Shown here: piece after piece, positions 15,901 through 23,840 of the stretch
Layout: each line of letters begins with the position of its first letter
Numbering within the stretch: the first letter of the stretch is position 1
Assembly: GCA_964057225.1 (NCBI GenBank)
Contig: OZ059897.1
Span: 7,936,001-8,000,000, forward strand
Direction of reading: 5' to 3'
DNA length: 64,000 nucleotides
DNA from: Auanema rhodensis
Lineage: Eukaryota; Nematoda; Chromadorea; Rhabditida; Rhabditidae
Made by a program: the position numbers and the translations under genes
The notes under the pieces: generated by a model
Database searches by the model: none
Seen by the model: the letters and a program-made list of their open reading frames with translations, nothing else
What the model was told of the DNA's origin: nothing

Positions 15901-18613
15901 AGAAATTGAAAAACAAGTCAAAGAAATGCTTGAGCAAGGCATAATAGAGCCTTCTACATCTCTATTTAATAGCCCTGTAGTACTAGTTAAGAAGAAAGAT
16001 GACACGTATAGGTTTGTGACAGATTTTCGAGCTTTAAATAATGTCACACGCAAGCAAACTTATGTCATTCCAAGCATTTCTGACATAGTTGATTTGGCAG
16101 CAGGCGCCCAATTTTTCTCAAACTTCGATTTAGTGTCAGGATTTTTTCAAATATCCTTGAGAAAATCAGATCGACCACTAACAGCATTTACGACCACATC
16201 CGGCACATACCAGTACAAACGGATGCCGATGGGCCTTTGTGGAGCCCCTCATACCTTTCAAACAGCAGTAAGGTATTTGCAAAGTAAATGTTCTTGTAAA
16301 CTATTTGTTTATTTGGACGATCTATTAGTTATATCTGATACAAGAGAACAACATCTCAAAGATATCGATGATTTACTGCAAGCAGTAGAAGAATTGGGAA
16401 TGAAGATAAAGCTTAAGAAATGCGCTTTTGCTCAACCAGAAGTGAAATTTCTAGGACTTATTGTAGGACGTCAAGGTATAAAACCTGACCCTCAAAAAGT
16501 CGCCGCCATACAAGATTATCCGGCACCAAAGAATGCAACAGGTGTACGAGCATTCTTGGGAATGGTTGGATTCTTTCGCAAATTCATGAAAGATTTTGCA
16601 CGTATCGCAAGCCCTTTATACGATCTGACAAAGGCAGATACTGAATTCAAATGGGAAAACAAACATCAAGAAGCTTTAGACCTCCTTAAAAGAAGTTTAA
16701 TACAGGCACCCGTTTTAAGCCCACCTAAATCGGACCGCTTGTTTATAGTTGAAAGCGACGGTAGTAACATCGCCATAGGTGCTGTATTATTACAACCGGA
16801 AGATCCAAAACAACCTCTGAAAAATCTACACCCTATCGCATTTGCAAGCAGAAAACTAGTTAAAGCCGAACGTAACTACGCACCAATCGAGATAGAAGCA
16901 TTAGGCCTTGTATATGCATTAAATCAATTCCGTACATACATTCTTGGAACTCATACTATATGTATTACGGACCATCGACCTCTTACCAGCTTAATGACAC
17001 GCAGAGACTTATTTGGTCGTCTTGCGAAGTTCCAGCTGGTCATCCAAGAATATGATATTGAAATAAAATATCGCGCAGGCCAATTAAATAAAGTATGCGA
17101 TGCTCTATCTCGATATATAGGTGAAGAAGCTAACGATGCTAAGCCGGAAACAAAGAAGAAGAAAATGGAAGAAATTCACATTAACGCCATAAATACACCA
17201 ACAATAAAGGAAATTCAACTAAGCACCCCTTGGATTAAACGGACGATAGCGGAGATTGAATATAGAGCACAAAAGAACATGACAGCTAATGACAGATATT
17301 GTGTCATAAATGACTTGCTCTATACAAAACCAACAGACAAAAAGCCACAACCCGCTATCGTAATACCACAAGAACACCCCATAATTGAGGAAATAATCAA
17401 AGTTTTTCATGAGGATCCTACAATTGCAGCACATCAAGGAATTATTAAAACAAAAGAAGCAATTCTAAGAAGATTCTATTGGACAAATATGCAGAACGAC
17501 ATTACTATATTCATCAAGAACTGCATTAAATGTGCTCAAAGAAAAAAAGATCCACATTCCATGACGGTACAACCAATAGGTCATTTTGAGATACCAAGCA
17601 AGCCATTTGAACGAGTCCACATGGACGTAATGGGACCATTTCCCCCTTCAAAAAGAAACTGTACCTACGTCATTACCATGCAAGACGCATTTACAAAATG
17701 GTCAACAACAATTGCTGTACCACAAATAACAACGGAAATCACAATTGATCGATTTCTAAGACATTTCGTTTACATTTTTGGACCACCCCATCGCTTGATC
17801 ACCGATAGAGGTTCAAACTTTGTATCTAAAAAGTTCGAAGAAATGTGTACTAAACTTGGAATCAAACATGAACCAACACTACCACACCAAAAGAACTCAA
17901 ATGGACAAGTGGAAAGACTTCACCGAACCCTCGAAGAAGGATTAACCCACTACTTAAAAGAGGACCTTAGTGACTGGGATACTGTATTACCAAAAATCAC
18001 TTTTGCTATTAACAATATTCAGCACGCGACTACAGGGATTGCGCCATACATTGCATTATTCGGTAAAGAATGCAGAATGTCAATGGACGCTGAATTACCA
18101 GAAACGATCACCAAAATTCAAGAAATTTCTGAAGAATTACTCCAAAGAAGACCAGATATGGACAAGAGAGACGAAATAATAAAGAACCGCATAGCTAAAA
18201 ATCAAGAAAATGCGAAAAAGAAGAAAGATAGAACGCAAAGAGCACACCATAGAGACATTCAACCGGGCGACATGGTGATGACGACTATAAAATCACACCA
18301 AATCGGCCAAAAGCTTCGGAAAAGCTATGATGGACCATGCGAAGTCATCAACGTAGAAGGATCAAAAGTTCAAATCAGAAATTCATCAGGAAAACTACAA
18401 GATATCCACAAAGATAACTTGAAAATCTTCTCTCCTGCTTCACAAAACATCTCTTACAACACTCGCGCAAGGTTTCGAGAAAGTCAAGCAGAAGAAGATA
18501 GCGACATCGAAATAATAGAAGTGATCAACAGGAACAACAAGGATAGCATAGATACAGAGCCAGAAGATGAAAATGAAGACGAAATATGGCTTCCGAGGAA
18601 TGAAGAAGAATAA
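9908..18613 (+). CDS. Gag-Env-Pol polyprotein of the LTR element
   Basis: One frame of 2,901 codons (open from 9818). Residue numbers count from 9908. Order: Ser/Thr/Lys-rich N-region 1-345; Gag capsid-like 354-520; Arg/Gly/Asn-rich segment 535-651; hydrophobic signal-like segment 653-677; Env-like ectodomain to about 1584; membrane span 1585-1611; cytoplasmic tail with PPSY at 1628-1631; second hydrophobic segment 1656-1674; protease D1695-S-G; RT with D2039 and YLDD 2135-2138; RNase H D2284; integrase zinc finger H2501/H2509/C2539/C2542; integrase D2573, D2633, E2669 (35 residues between the last two); GP motif at 2809-2810. The first in-frame ATG is at 10907 (residue 334), so the natural start is unclear: a non-AUG codon, a spliced leader exon supplying ATG, or the ATG at 10907. 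The product would be cut by its own protease and probably by host signal peptidase and furin. Confidence 0.95.
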   Translation: MARRYSSAVPALYPSESSDDIAVASRTRSRTRLLSVQIEEPEQEVKPKVEKTFIPREGTYSPPDNTEEDPDFYIQDYNIQTSASTPKVHSFKSNKKIQKIQKPKQITSNTSPATPHLNLSTLSVNTDNDLASSFELTLTPQAFSTPIENSQLNKTSSLTIRKSPLSVITDKLDSKKLDSKKINKRKTNTPRRRSTSNNPVEPNQEITEVLPLSLTTDKFKSKKSLTARLIKVLNLSPGEVTTEQVDNSLHVSSNPTLNKSDSAIPSSSVSIHSTPQATSRIIKLPGKRFSSAAPTISYPTSGNSKKGGKNLTARSSGSKGITSSRTYPEDIPTMTETPRLPGAGKSTIAHALSSPYCPIYDGSRNFRDFVAKFNTFSNALGLVMPERLTILPLLLKNDRAEEAYLELPDKVRTAGPWVTLIEELTSKLCPEYNQDPALITLQNSTQGDLSIDGFAQTLRNLSLNAFSNSDTHKDHILRSTFLRGLKNTIRPGVIRAKPKTFAEAVDSARWEESIANQVADPQALLVNAIERTFPPRRNNGGRGMARGYQSFNNKNYQNYNNYNNYHPNFQNNQNYHKFSKNQKGWNFQNPFARNRNFGDRGRNYQNQNQNGYQRSHNASQNQEMSNNRQRNNSTFRGNNNNRGRGRGSRVNNLTLISPLTLAVALSVILSLVTTAEAYQLCTKATGGALLRPPSLRKCLLPPIKHILRTKVHLYTRNQTAHEWDAWRCSKEIHKMCIRDLLFLRDTNTTIARIEKIPAAECRLAVRDRRWNWSELKKIDSITYATDEPSFSPGRSFNNELCEEKARLVIERGVMTRMPDETIISNLILNTEGCLAHHGECASDTSIIIWEKQPYEYRCNYIDMSEYDVIIGDGIILLPTTQSALVIDQKEIPKQISSCFKQPIFHTTTGNYILLPQYPNDTNIHVLIEREYKKLPAKRDKRAIAECTVELNKEWIQKQEDFETLILNICPYPFLRPVMSNPGIYQIIPLIKARRAVNPSYSIIDWVSAHPEKFYFFLRSPVSDKSIQRFLQTYEIHDPEEAILYFLAQKELAATTRGAIRYLTSQQLLEQIGDRLTAHEFDEKLLEKDGSYRERAESIAMELAYTPVIFENNLSVPSRQEVLKSFVNMPPIRPTLTTDNADERIVLRNTLYLYHNLMTLRVIRPNKTAAAVDDEKFRQLTINVPDTNKLYRDKDSNYGISIGPHPRIQNPSADTRQLLIKTFLPLLEDIETPPYLTRRLSLTTTTDKPASLVQETTKSHTTRIPTTTTVETTTAAITTTLSPTTLATVTDTASRILRKQRTSSPPVETREIQAQATYTASKVNNEIQFNLNVSRRIAQDHLQYTTTLIQEELQKHFMESYESICEIQNRYLELWRSILHIEPTIAMRTILGREDIAARFVGSDIVHVHICLPLQPKAVYHNHKINDTCYLETPVITEDERLYFAAPGSRDLLTHGKEIDCEHVPTDVYYQNGEWININGSVEVKPISLFDKAQYHQLTPLKFTGANLYTNLSLRVYSMSTAIAYGASLASIRQNHVLHTIHNDPKITSAFNLLKKGSDYISKAAEFTTSAWTSVKQFLIGSIERTLIFIGSMVTIAAVLIILFVVAKFWFFRATPLTVMHVHEIDNEPPSYEETLELVSRPDQQMPDNIMKQYYPALVTFIPIAIPFVASIVSAETKLPLIYISVEDKLILALWDSGSSVSYVRLSTLKYLNMAENVKKRHLVAMAANKSTFTFYGKINLVIEIAGYEIEHTFLVSNDHDCPAPALIGLDFMKALDSENIDVSLKPSKKRLEIGNNAIPLIGNESIKHTEITVNIINLRTKTLKPDEEAPIPIKTDKPLESNEVVVLGDSGSALKSLYPTAFRDTSGVYVMFRNNTDETIAMEANSVIGQAIIGEIPACEPFKHKPILPYVPPEADWESKLPYFPRDFIKDLDLENADLTKEEKHELTKIIESHREAFLNEDRKIGLFKGPIEHTIPLRTDMDMPKPRITRIPLGKQEEIEKQVKEMLEQGIIEPSTSLFNSPVVLVKKKDDTYRFVTDFRALNNVTRKQTYVIPSISDIVDLAAGAQFFSNFDLVSGFFQISLRKSDRPLTAFTTTSGTYQYKRMPMGLCGAPHTFQTAVRYLQSKCSCKLFVYLDDLLVISDTREQHLKDIDDLLQAVEELGMKIKLKKCAFAQPEVKFLGLIVGRQGIKPDPQKVAAIQDYPAPKNATGVRAFLGMVGFFRKFMKDFARIASPLYDLTKADTEFKWENKHQEALDLLKRSLIQAPVLSPPKSDRLFIVESDGSNIAIGAVLLQPEDPKQPLKNLHPIAFASRKLVKAERNYAPIEIEALGLVYALNQFRTYILGTHTICITDHRPLTSLMTRRDLFGRLAKFQLVIQEYDIEIKYRAGQLNKVCDALSRYIGEEANDAKPETKKKKMEEIHINAINTPTIKEIQLSTPWIKRTIAEIEYRAQKNMTANDRYCVINDLLYTKPTDKKPQPAIVIPQEHPIIEEIIKVFHEDPTIAAHQGIIKTKEAILRRFYWTNMQNDITIFIKNCIKCAQRKKDPHSMTVQPIGHFEIPSKPFERVHMDVMGPFPPSKRNCTYVITMQDAFTKWSTTIAVPQITTEITIDRFLRHFVYIFGPPHRLITDRGSNFVSKKFEEMCTKLGIKHEPTLPHQKNSNGQVERLHRTLEEGLTHYLKEDLSDWDTVLPKITFAINNIQHATTGIAPYIALFGKECRMSMDAELPETITKIQEISEELLQRRPDMDKRDEIIKNRIAKNQENAKKKKDRTQRAHHRDIQPGDMVMTTIKSHQIGQKLRKSYDGPCEVINVEGSKVQIRNSSGKLQDIHKDNLKIFSPASQNISYNTRARFRESQAEEDSDIEIIEVINRNNKDSIDTEPEDENEDEIWLPRNEEE
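10967..11860 (+). other. Gag: capsid-like domain and Arg/Gly/Asn-rich tail
   Basis: Residues 354-520 are a helical, Leu-rich segment with the look of a retrotransposon Gag capsid, ending near 'FAEAVDSARWEES'. Residues 535-651 are strongly basic and low-complexity (many Asn, Arg-Gly and Tyr-Asn), presumably for RNA binding. No CCHC zinc knuckle is present. Ahead of the capsid lies a roughly 345-residue Ser/Thr/Lys-rich region without recognisable domains. Confidence 0.8.
11864..14857 (+). other. Env-like membrane glycoprotein region
   Basis: It begins with a hydrophobic signal-like stretch (653-677, likely cleavage after TAEA) and ends with one membrane span (1585-1611) and a short tail carrying PPSY. 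Between them are many Cys and N-glycosylation sequons, a furin-type RDKR ending at residue 941, a Thr-rich mucin-like stretch at about 1241-1295, and a second basic site RKQR ending at residue 1300. This layout suits a class of viral fusion glycoprotein cut into subunits. The membrane-proximal part reminds me of chuvirus (negative-strand RNA virus) glycoproteins, but this is from memory and unverified. Position is the odd feature: env normally follows pol in retroviruses and env-bearing gypsy or BEL elements. Confidence 0.75.
14933..18187 (+). other. Pol: protease, reverse transcriptase, RNase H, integrase
   Basis: The retropepsin-like protease has DSG (1695-1697) and a later ALIGLD flap-type motif (from 1765). 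RT spans about 1985-2175 with catalytic Asp residues 2039, 2137 and 2138. RNase H (about 2265-2400) shows the SDGS, IEIEAL and TDHRPL blocks. Integrase has HX7HX29CX2C followed by the D-D-35-E core and a GPY/F-type C-terminal motif as GPCEV. All catalytic residues I looked for are present, so the enzyme set looks intact. Confidence 0.95.
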
Positions 18614-19320
18614 CAACAAGATAATGCTACGTTATTTAAATTATTGTAACAAAATAACGATGAATTAAAAAAAAAAAAAAAAAAATTAATGCTAAATAAC
18701 ATTCAAAATAAAAATAGCATTTAATAGAGATTGAGAAAGGAAAAATAAGGCAAATTCTAAACGAGGAGATGTTATGACTAATGGTTCCAAGTTACCGTAA
18801 TCCTATGCGGACTAGAGGACATTTTGACAACCATCCGAGCTCCATGTGCCTCTCCAAATAAGATGAGATGAACACTGGTAGGCGTATCAACCACAATTTC
18901 ATCTTAAGTGGTAGTCTCCATTAGTAATCAAGGATTCACTCTGGGAGACATATGGAGACACATTATTAAATCATAATCTCGGTTCAATTTAGAAATGAGT
19001 ACTTCTTGAGACCATTAGTCAAAATAATAACATATTCCCATTCATTACTAGCCCCTTTATTCTACAATCTCTATTAGGAAATGCTTGAATATTAAGATAA
19101 TTAATTTATGAAATTAATAATATTCTAATTCATCGTCCCTTCATATTATATTGAACCCTTCTTATAAATTATTGTAATTTTGTTTGTATACTAACTAAAA
19201 CTCTATCATACTATAGTTATTGTGAAGCTAAAACAATTGAACTCTAAAACTCAGTTACATATAAGCCCAAATTTTTGTTTAAAATATCGCGAGGTCGCGA
19301 CAATCTTTGAAAAAGGGCAC
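18614..19320 (+). other. 3' untranslated region of the LTR element with inverted repeats
   Basis: About 700 bp without coding frames. It has a 19-nt A-run near 18667-18685. An imperfect inverted repeat pairs 18716-18733 (AGCATTTAATAGAGATTG) with 19063-19086, and a nested 10-bp pair lies inside it (18777-18786 with 19012-19021, approximately). Two TCGCGA palindromes sit at 19287-19292 and 19295-19300, just before the purine tract GAAAAAGGG (19309-19317). Confidence 0.6.
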
Positions 19321-19684
19321 GTTCCATTCGGAGACTCTATATATGTAACTGCAGGGTTAGAGCCAGACCGACTAGAGGAATGAGGAATGGCACCGCCTTC
19401 CCTCATGCCCCTATTCGGGAGTTCGCCCCTTTGCAAGCCCATGGACGGTTTGCATCTAACTTAGTTAATCTTATATATTAGTCTTTGTCTTGTAAATGTA
19501 GTTTACTTTATCCTTGTGTTAATGTATTGTAATGATATTGTATTGTGTATAATAAACCTATATATTTCCTTATCTTATGTAATCCTTATGCTCTGTTTCC
19601 ATACCGCTACACTTATGGAATACTATACGCGTAGTTGAGCAGACTACAATGGTCTGTTCAATATACGTAGGAGCATAATGGAAC
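19321..19684 (+). repeat. 3' LTR
   Basis: Same 364 bp as 7613-7976 with no visible difference. Its AATAAA is at 19551-19556. Confidence 0.97.
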
Positions 19685-19808
19685 GAACTCTTCTACAACA
19701 AAGGTCTTTAAGTTGATAATAATGACAGCAGTTATGATTTATGCATTTCGTCCTGATTGTTCTTCGAGAATATCAAATATCATTAGTTTAGTTATTGATC
19801 TAAATAAA
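19685..19808 (+). pseudogene. Displaced 3' end of sideroflexin: TSD, last codons, original poly(A) signal
   Basis: After the right-hand GAACTC duplication, TTC TAC AAC AAA GGT CTT TAA (19691-19711) encodes FYNKGL and stop, matching the usual sideroflexin C-terminus (YFNKGL-type). An AATAAA follows at 19803-19808. This piece is now 12 kb from the rest of the exon and cannot be joined to it without reading through or splicing out the whole element. Confidence 0.93.
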
Positions 19809-19829
19809 GAATTGTGTTACTTTTTGAAT

Positions 19830-22800
19830 AGAAATTATTTTTATAAGGAAATATACTGTATTCGATTGAACTGAAATTCAAAATTGATGAGATACCTGAG
19901 ATCTTGTTTGGAGTAGATTTATAGAAAGTATAGACGTATTGAAGAACTGTCATAGGTAGCAGAAACTGTAATAAAACCAAAAACATTGTTTATATAAAAT
20001 AAAAAAAAGATAATAATATCATCTAACATCATATGCAACTTTCACTATGTATATAATTTTATTTTGGTCTCTATTCGTTCTATTTTCCTTAATCTGGATA
20101 TTTATTGTATGCTTTGTCAACGTTAAGACAAACATTTACAGTAATATAATGAAAGATATAATTGTTTTTTCTTGTACTTAATCGAAATTCGTCAAATATA
20201 CAAAACGAAATCTTAATTAAAATCTTTAAAATACATTGTTCATATCAAGAATTCTCTGTCACAGTTCCATGAACCTACCATAGTACTTGCTCATTTCAAA
20301 TTGTGAACATTGCTTGGTCTTTTGAGTCTAATATGTTATGCACGATAGAGATTAAGTGACTCACTTATACGTATTATCAACACCTACAACCTAACTTAAA
20401 TACTATATAAACTTGGAGTTTAAATAGTTTTCTTACTATTTTACAATACTAGCTCATTGAAATAATTAGATTTGTTTTTAAAATTATATAAACTTCATCT
20501 ATAAACTATGCTAATTATAATCTTGTTCTATATTTATTTTAAATAAATATCTTATCAGAATTTTAATATATTTTTCTTTGCTCATAATAGTTTCCAAAAG
20601 AATATTTTTCTTTTCACATGTTTTCATTTTGTGAAATAACAGGGTCAAGTGTAGATCTTCTCATTTACATTTGTGATGTATGAGGTGATAGCAAAAACAT
20701 GAATAAGATACAATGAACAGAACATCTCTTTCTCATTCTCTCTATCTCATCTCTTCAAATTACTCATCTCTCAGATGTTCTTCAGTTATTTAAACGAAAA
20801 AGATTTAAAAATCAATAAAGATTTCAAGTTCAAAGTTTCAATGAAATCGAGATAAGTTTTAAGAAAGAACTTCATTAGCGTGTTGTGAGCTTTCAAACAG
20901 AAGAACATTACGAATAATTTAATAATGATCGATATGTAATAGTAATATGAACTATTTATCTTGAATATTTGCATTATGTTTCTTCAAGATTCATCTCATA
21001 ATTTCATTCTTCTTCTTCTCAAAGTACTGTATTTTGATTGCTTTCAGTCATGCTTCTGTGAGATTATTTAAATATATTTCCTATTTTATCTTTCTTATCT
21101 TCAATAATTCTTTTTCATATCGTTTCTAATGGACAATATACAATTATGCGTACGAATTATATAAAGAAAGGAAAATGCTACTGACCACTTCTCTCTTTCT
21201 CTCAATGCATTTATCATCAAATAGCTTTTCAACATCTTTTTCCCACAATATCATCTCATACAAACTCATAAACATTTTGTTCAAAAACAAACTCAGATGA
21301 TCATTATCCAAAGAGACACAACATATTTTCTAAACTGCAAACGATTTTTTTTTCAAGTCATCGTGCCCTCATGCGACGTCAAGCATTCCGGAGATAAAGC
21401 GAGAACGTGAAAATAAAGTTTAAATCTTTACTCCCAGTTTTTTCTTTTTTTTCCTTGTTTTTTTTTCTAAAATAATCTACGAACCCTTGTAAACAAAATG
21501 AACAGATTATGCTTTTAATTTAATTTTTTCATAACAACAAAACGGTTATTGTTTGTTTTTTGATTTATTCTGAATCTTTTAACTTTTCTATATAATGTGA
21601 AATGAATATTAGGTCTCTCTTATCACTCTTTTGGTTGCTTCCTGAGATCGGCTTGACCTTTTTGCCTTCTTCATAAAGCAGCACCTCTCTCTCTCTCTCT
21701 CTTTGTAGATGTGTGACCTCGTTGATAAGATATTTCTTGGACATCAAATGCTTTATAAAGATCAGTCTGTTTATCCTCAGGGGGTCCTTATGCATTTGAT
21801 TACCGATAAAGTCTCTTTCACCTATCTATCTCTATCAACTTCGTTGTCATTGTCTTAACACCATCATTCTCTCTATGATTTTGTCTTTGACCTCTTACTC
21901 TTTCTCTCTTTCGTATATTTCATCTCTCATCTCACAGCACCTCCCTCGTCACTCTCATTTACATTTGATATGTAACTGTCTCTACTTCTTTCTTCTCAAA
22001 ACATTCGATACTCATGTATCTGAAACTGAAAGAAGATAGTAAGATACTCCAGAAATTAGTGAAAAGCTGTTTGAAATGAACTCAGACACAAATCATTGGC
22101 GCTACTAATCACATGTCACAACAGTGCAACTAGAAAACAAATAAAAAACAATAAAGATGAACCTTATGATGAATAGAACTTAAAACCTCATTGATAAGTA
22201 AAATCTGTTGAAATTAAGTTCTAAAACCAATCCGATAGAGAGCTATTAGTGAGCTCTCAGAAAAGAAGAATGCGGACGAAAACCTGTTACTTTTCACTGA
22301 ATTTTCCGTTCCCCCATTTTCGAGTTTGTTTTGCTTCGTGATGTGTCAACAAACTTTGACTCTAACCCTCTATAAGGAAAAAATCTTTCGTTGACCAGCA
22401 CTCTGAGCACAATGAGACAAGAGATTCTCTCTATAATCGACAATTTCATATACATTTTGATATTTCTTTTCCTTTAAGTTTCATTTCAATTGTATTCAGA
22501 AATATCTAATAGTTATCTTCATATAGAACATCGTAATGTGTATGTTTCTAATCAACAATTACTTCTTGTGCTGTTAAGAATCTAAACTTGAATCAAGCTA
22601 GTTGCATGCTGTATCCAGTTCATAGGATTAAATCTCGTCTTTCCTCTTCATTGTTACATAAGATTTAAAGTTTGTGACGTTATTCGCTCTACTCAAGACG
22701 CTCTACTCAAGAAGATTTTGAGAATGATTAAAATAGATTCATCTAACCTATCTATTCTCTTCGCAGATAGTTCATGTTGAATCAAATTATGTGTAAAACT

Positions 22801-23820
22801 TCAGTCAGACCTGTTAAATCTACATTTCATCTAAGATTGAAACATTAAACTTGAGCCAATAATTTATTATTTTCGGAAAGTTTTTGTTCATTGAACTAAC
22901 TATAATATTTTTACAATAGCTATTTACTTTAAAATTCCTTTAATTAACAACTTATTCGAAGTTTTTCCTTCAGTTTTCAGGATGAAACTTATTCTCCTAA
23001 ACATATTCTTAAAAATATTATTTACTCAACTAAGAGTTTAACATAGCTGAAATCAACTTTTTTCTATATTTTTAGTTTCAATTCGAGTTTAAAGTTTTTA
23101 AAAGTTTTCAAAACATTCCGCCAATCTATATATTCATTTAAAATATTTCAATACAATTTTAATTTCAAATAATTATTAATTTTCATATGTAATTCTCTAT
23201 TTTTTTTTCGAAAGGTATCTTTGTGACAGAAGAAAGTTTCATAATTCTATTACAAACTAACATGGGTTCTTATATAAAGTTGTAATAGAAACAGATTTCA
23301 ATCTGTAATTCATAAACAGAAGTAATATTTCCATAAATAGTATGATCTATCTGTCCTTCAATTAATGTCCGAAAAACAATTCTGATCATTATTTAATCTC
23401 AATTTTCATTGTGCGTGTCTTGGAAAAAAGCAAAAAAAAACTCGTTTTCCCTCCCACAATCTCACAGTTCAATTTTTAAAAGTTTAGTTCTAACATTGAC
23501 TAGTAAGTAGAAGAATCATTTGTTCGTGTCCATTTGAGAAGTATTGAGATTATGACATCACTCAAATACCATTTCGATAATTAAATTCCTTTTTTCTGTT
23601 TTGTTTTGTTAGGAATAATATCATTAAATACATATATTTCTTTCGATTTTTGTTATTTTTAATATAACTAAATACATAAACACTTAGTATTATTATATAA
23701 TATTTAGGTCATTCTAACATCATCGTCTTTCTTTGTCTTTCAATCACATCGCTTTTCATGTATTTTCCCATCTTTTCCTTCCGTTTTTTCTAATCATACT
23801 TCAATCATTTCATCGTTTAA
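19830..23820. other. AT-rich intergenic region, no gene seen
   Basis: Four kilobases of A/T-rich sequence with pyrimidine-rich strings and a short (TC)n run near 21684. The short open frames have no family resemblance and no splice-consistent extension that I could find. Confidence 0.6.
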
Positions 23821-23840
23821 GCTTTTGAGCTTTTACAGAT

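Larger units (their letters stand above)
7613..19684 (+). mobile_element. Complete Ty3/gypsy-type LTR element with env between gag and pol
   Basis: The element is 12,072 bp. It has two 364-bp LTRs beginning GTTCCATT and ending AATGGAAC (perfect 8-bp inverted ends), a 6-bp target duplication, a TGG-start primer binding site at 7978, and a purine tract just before the right LTR. One open frame carries Gag, an Env-like glycoprotein, protease, RT, RNase H and integrase in that order, with no break seen. The RT-RNase H-integrase order and the C-terminal GPY/F-like motif point to Ty3/gypsy rather than BEL/Pao or copia. The LTRs appear identical by eye, so insertion is very recent and the element may still be active. 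It lies in sense orientation inside the last sideroflexin exon. Confidence 0.96.

Noticed and set aside
15181..16053. 290-residue open frame antisense to protease/RT
   Set aside because: It mirrors a strongly constrained coding frame with intact catalytic motifs, has no splice or family signal, and a low-Asp/Glu, Ser/Leu-rich composition typical of an antisense shadow.
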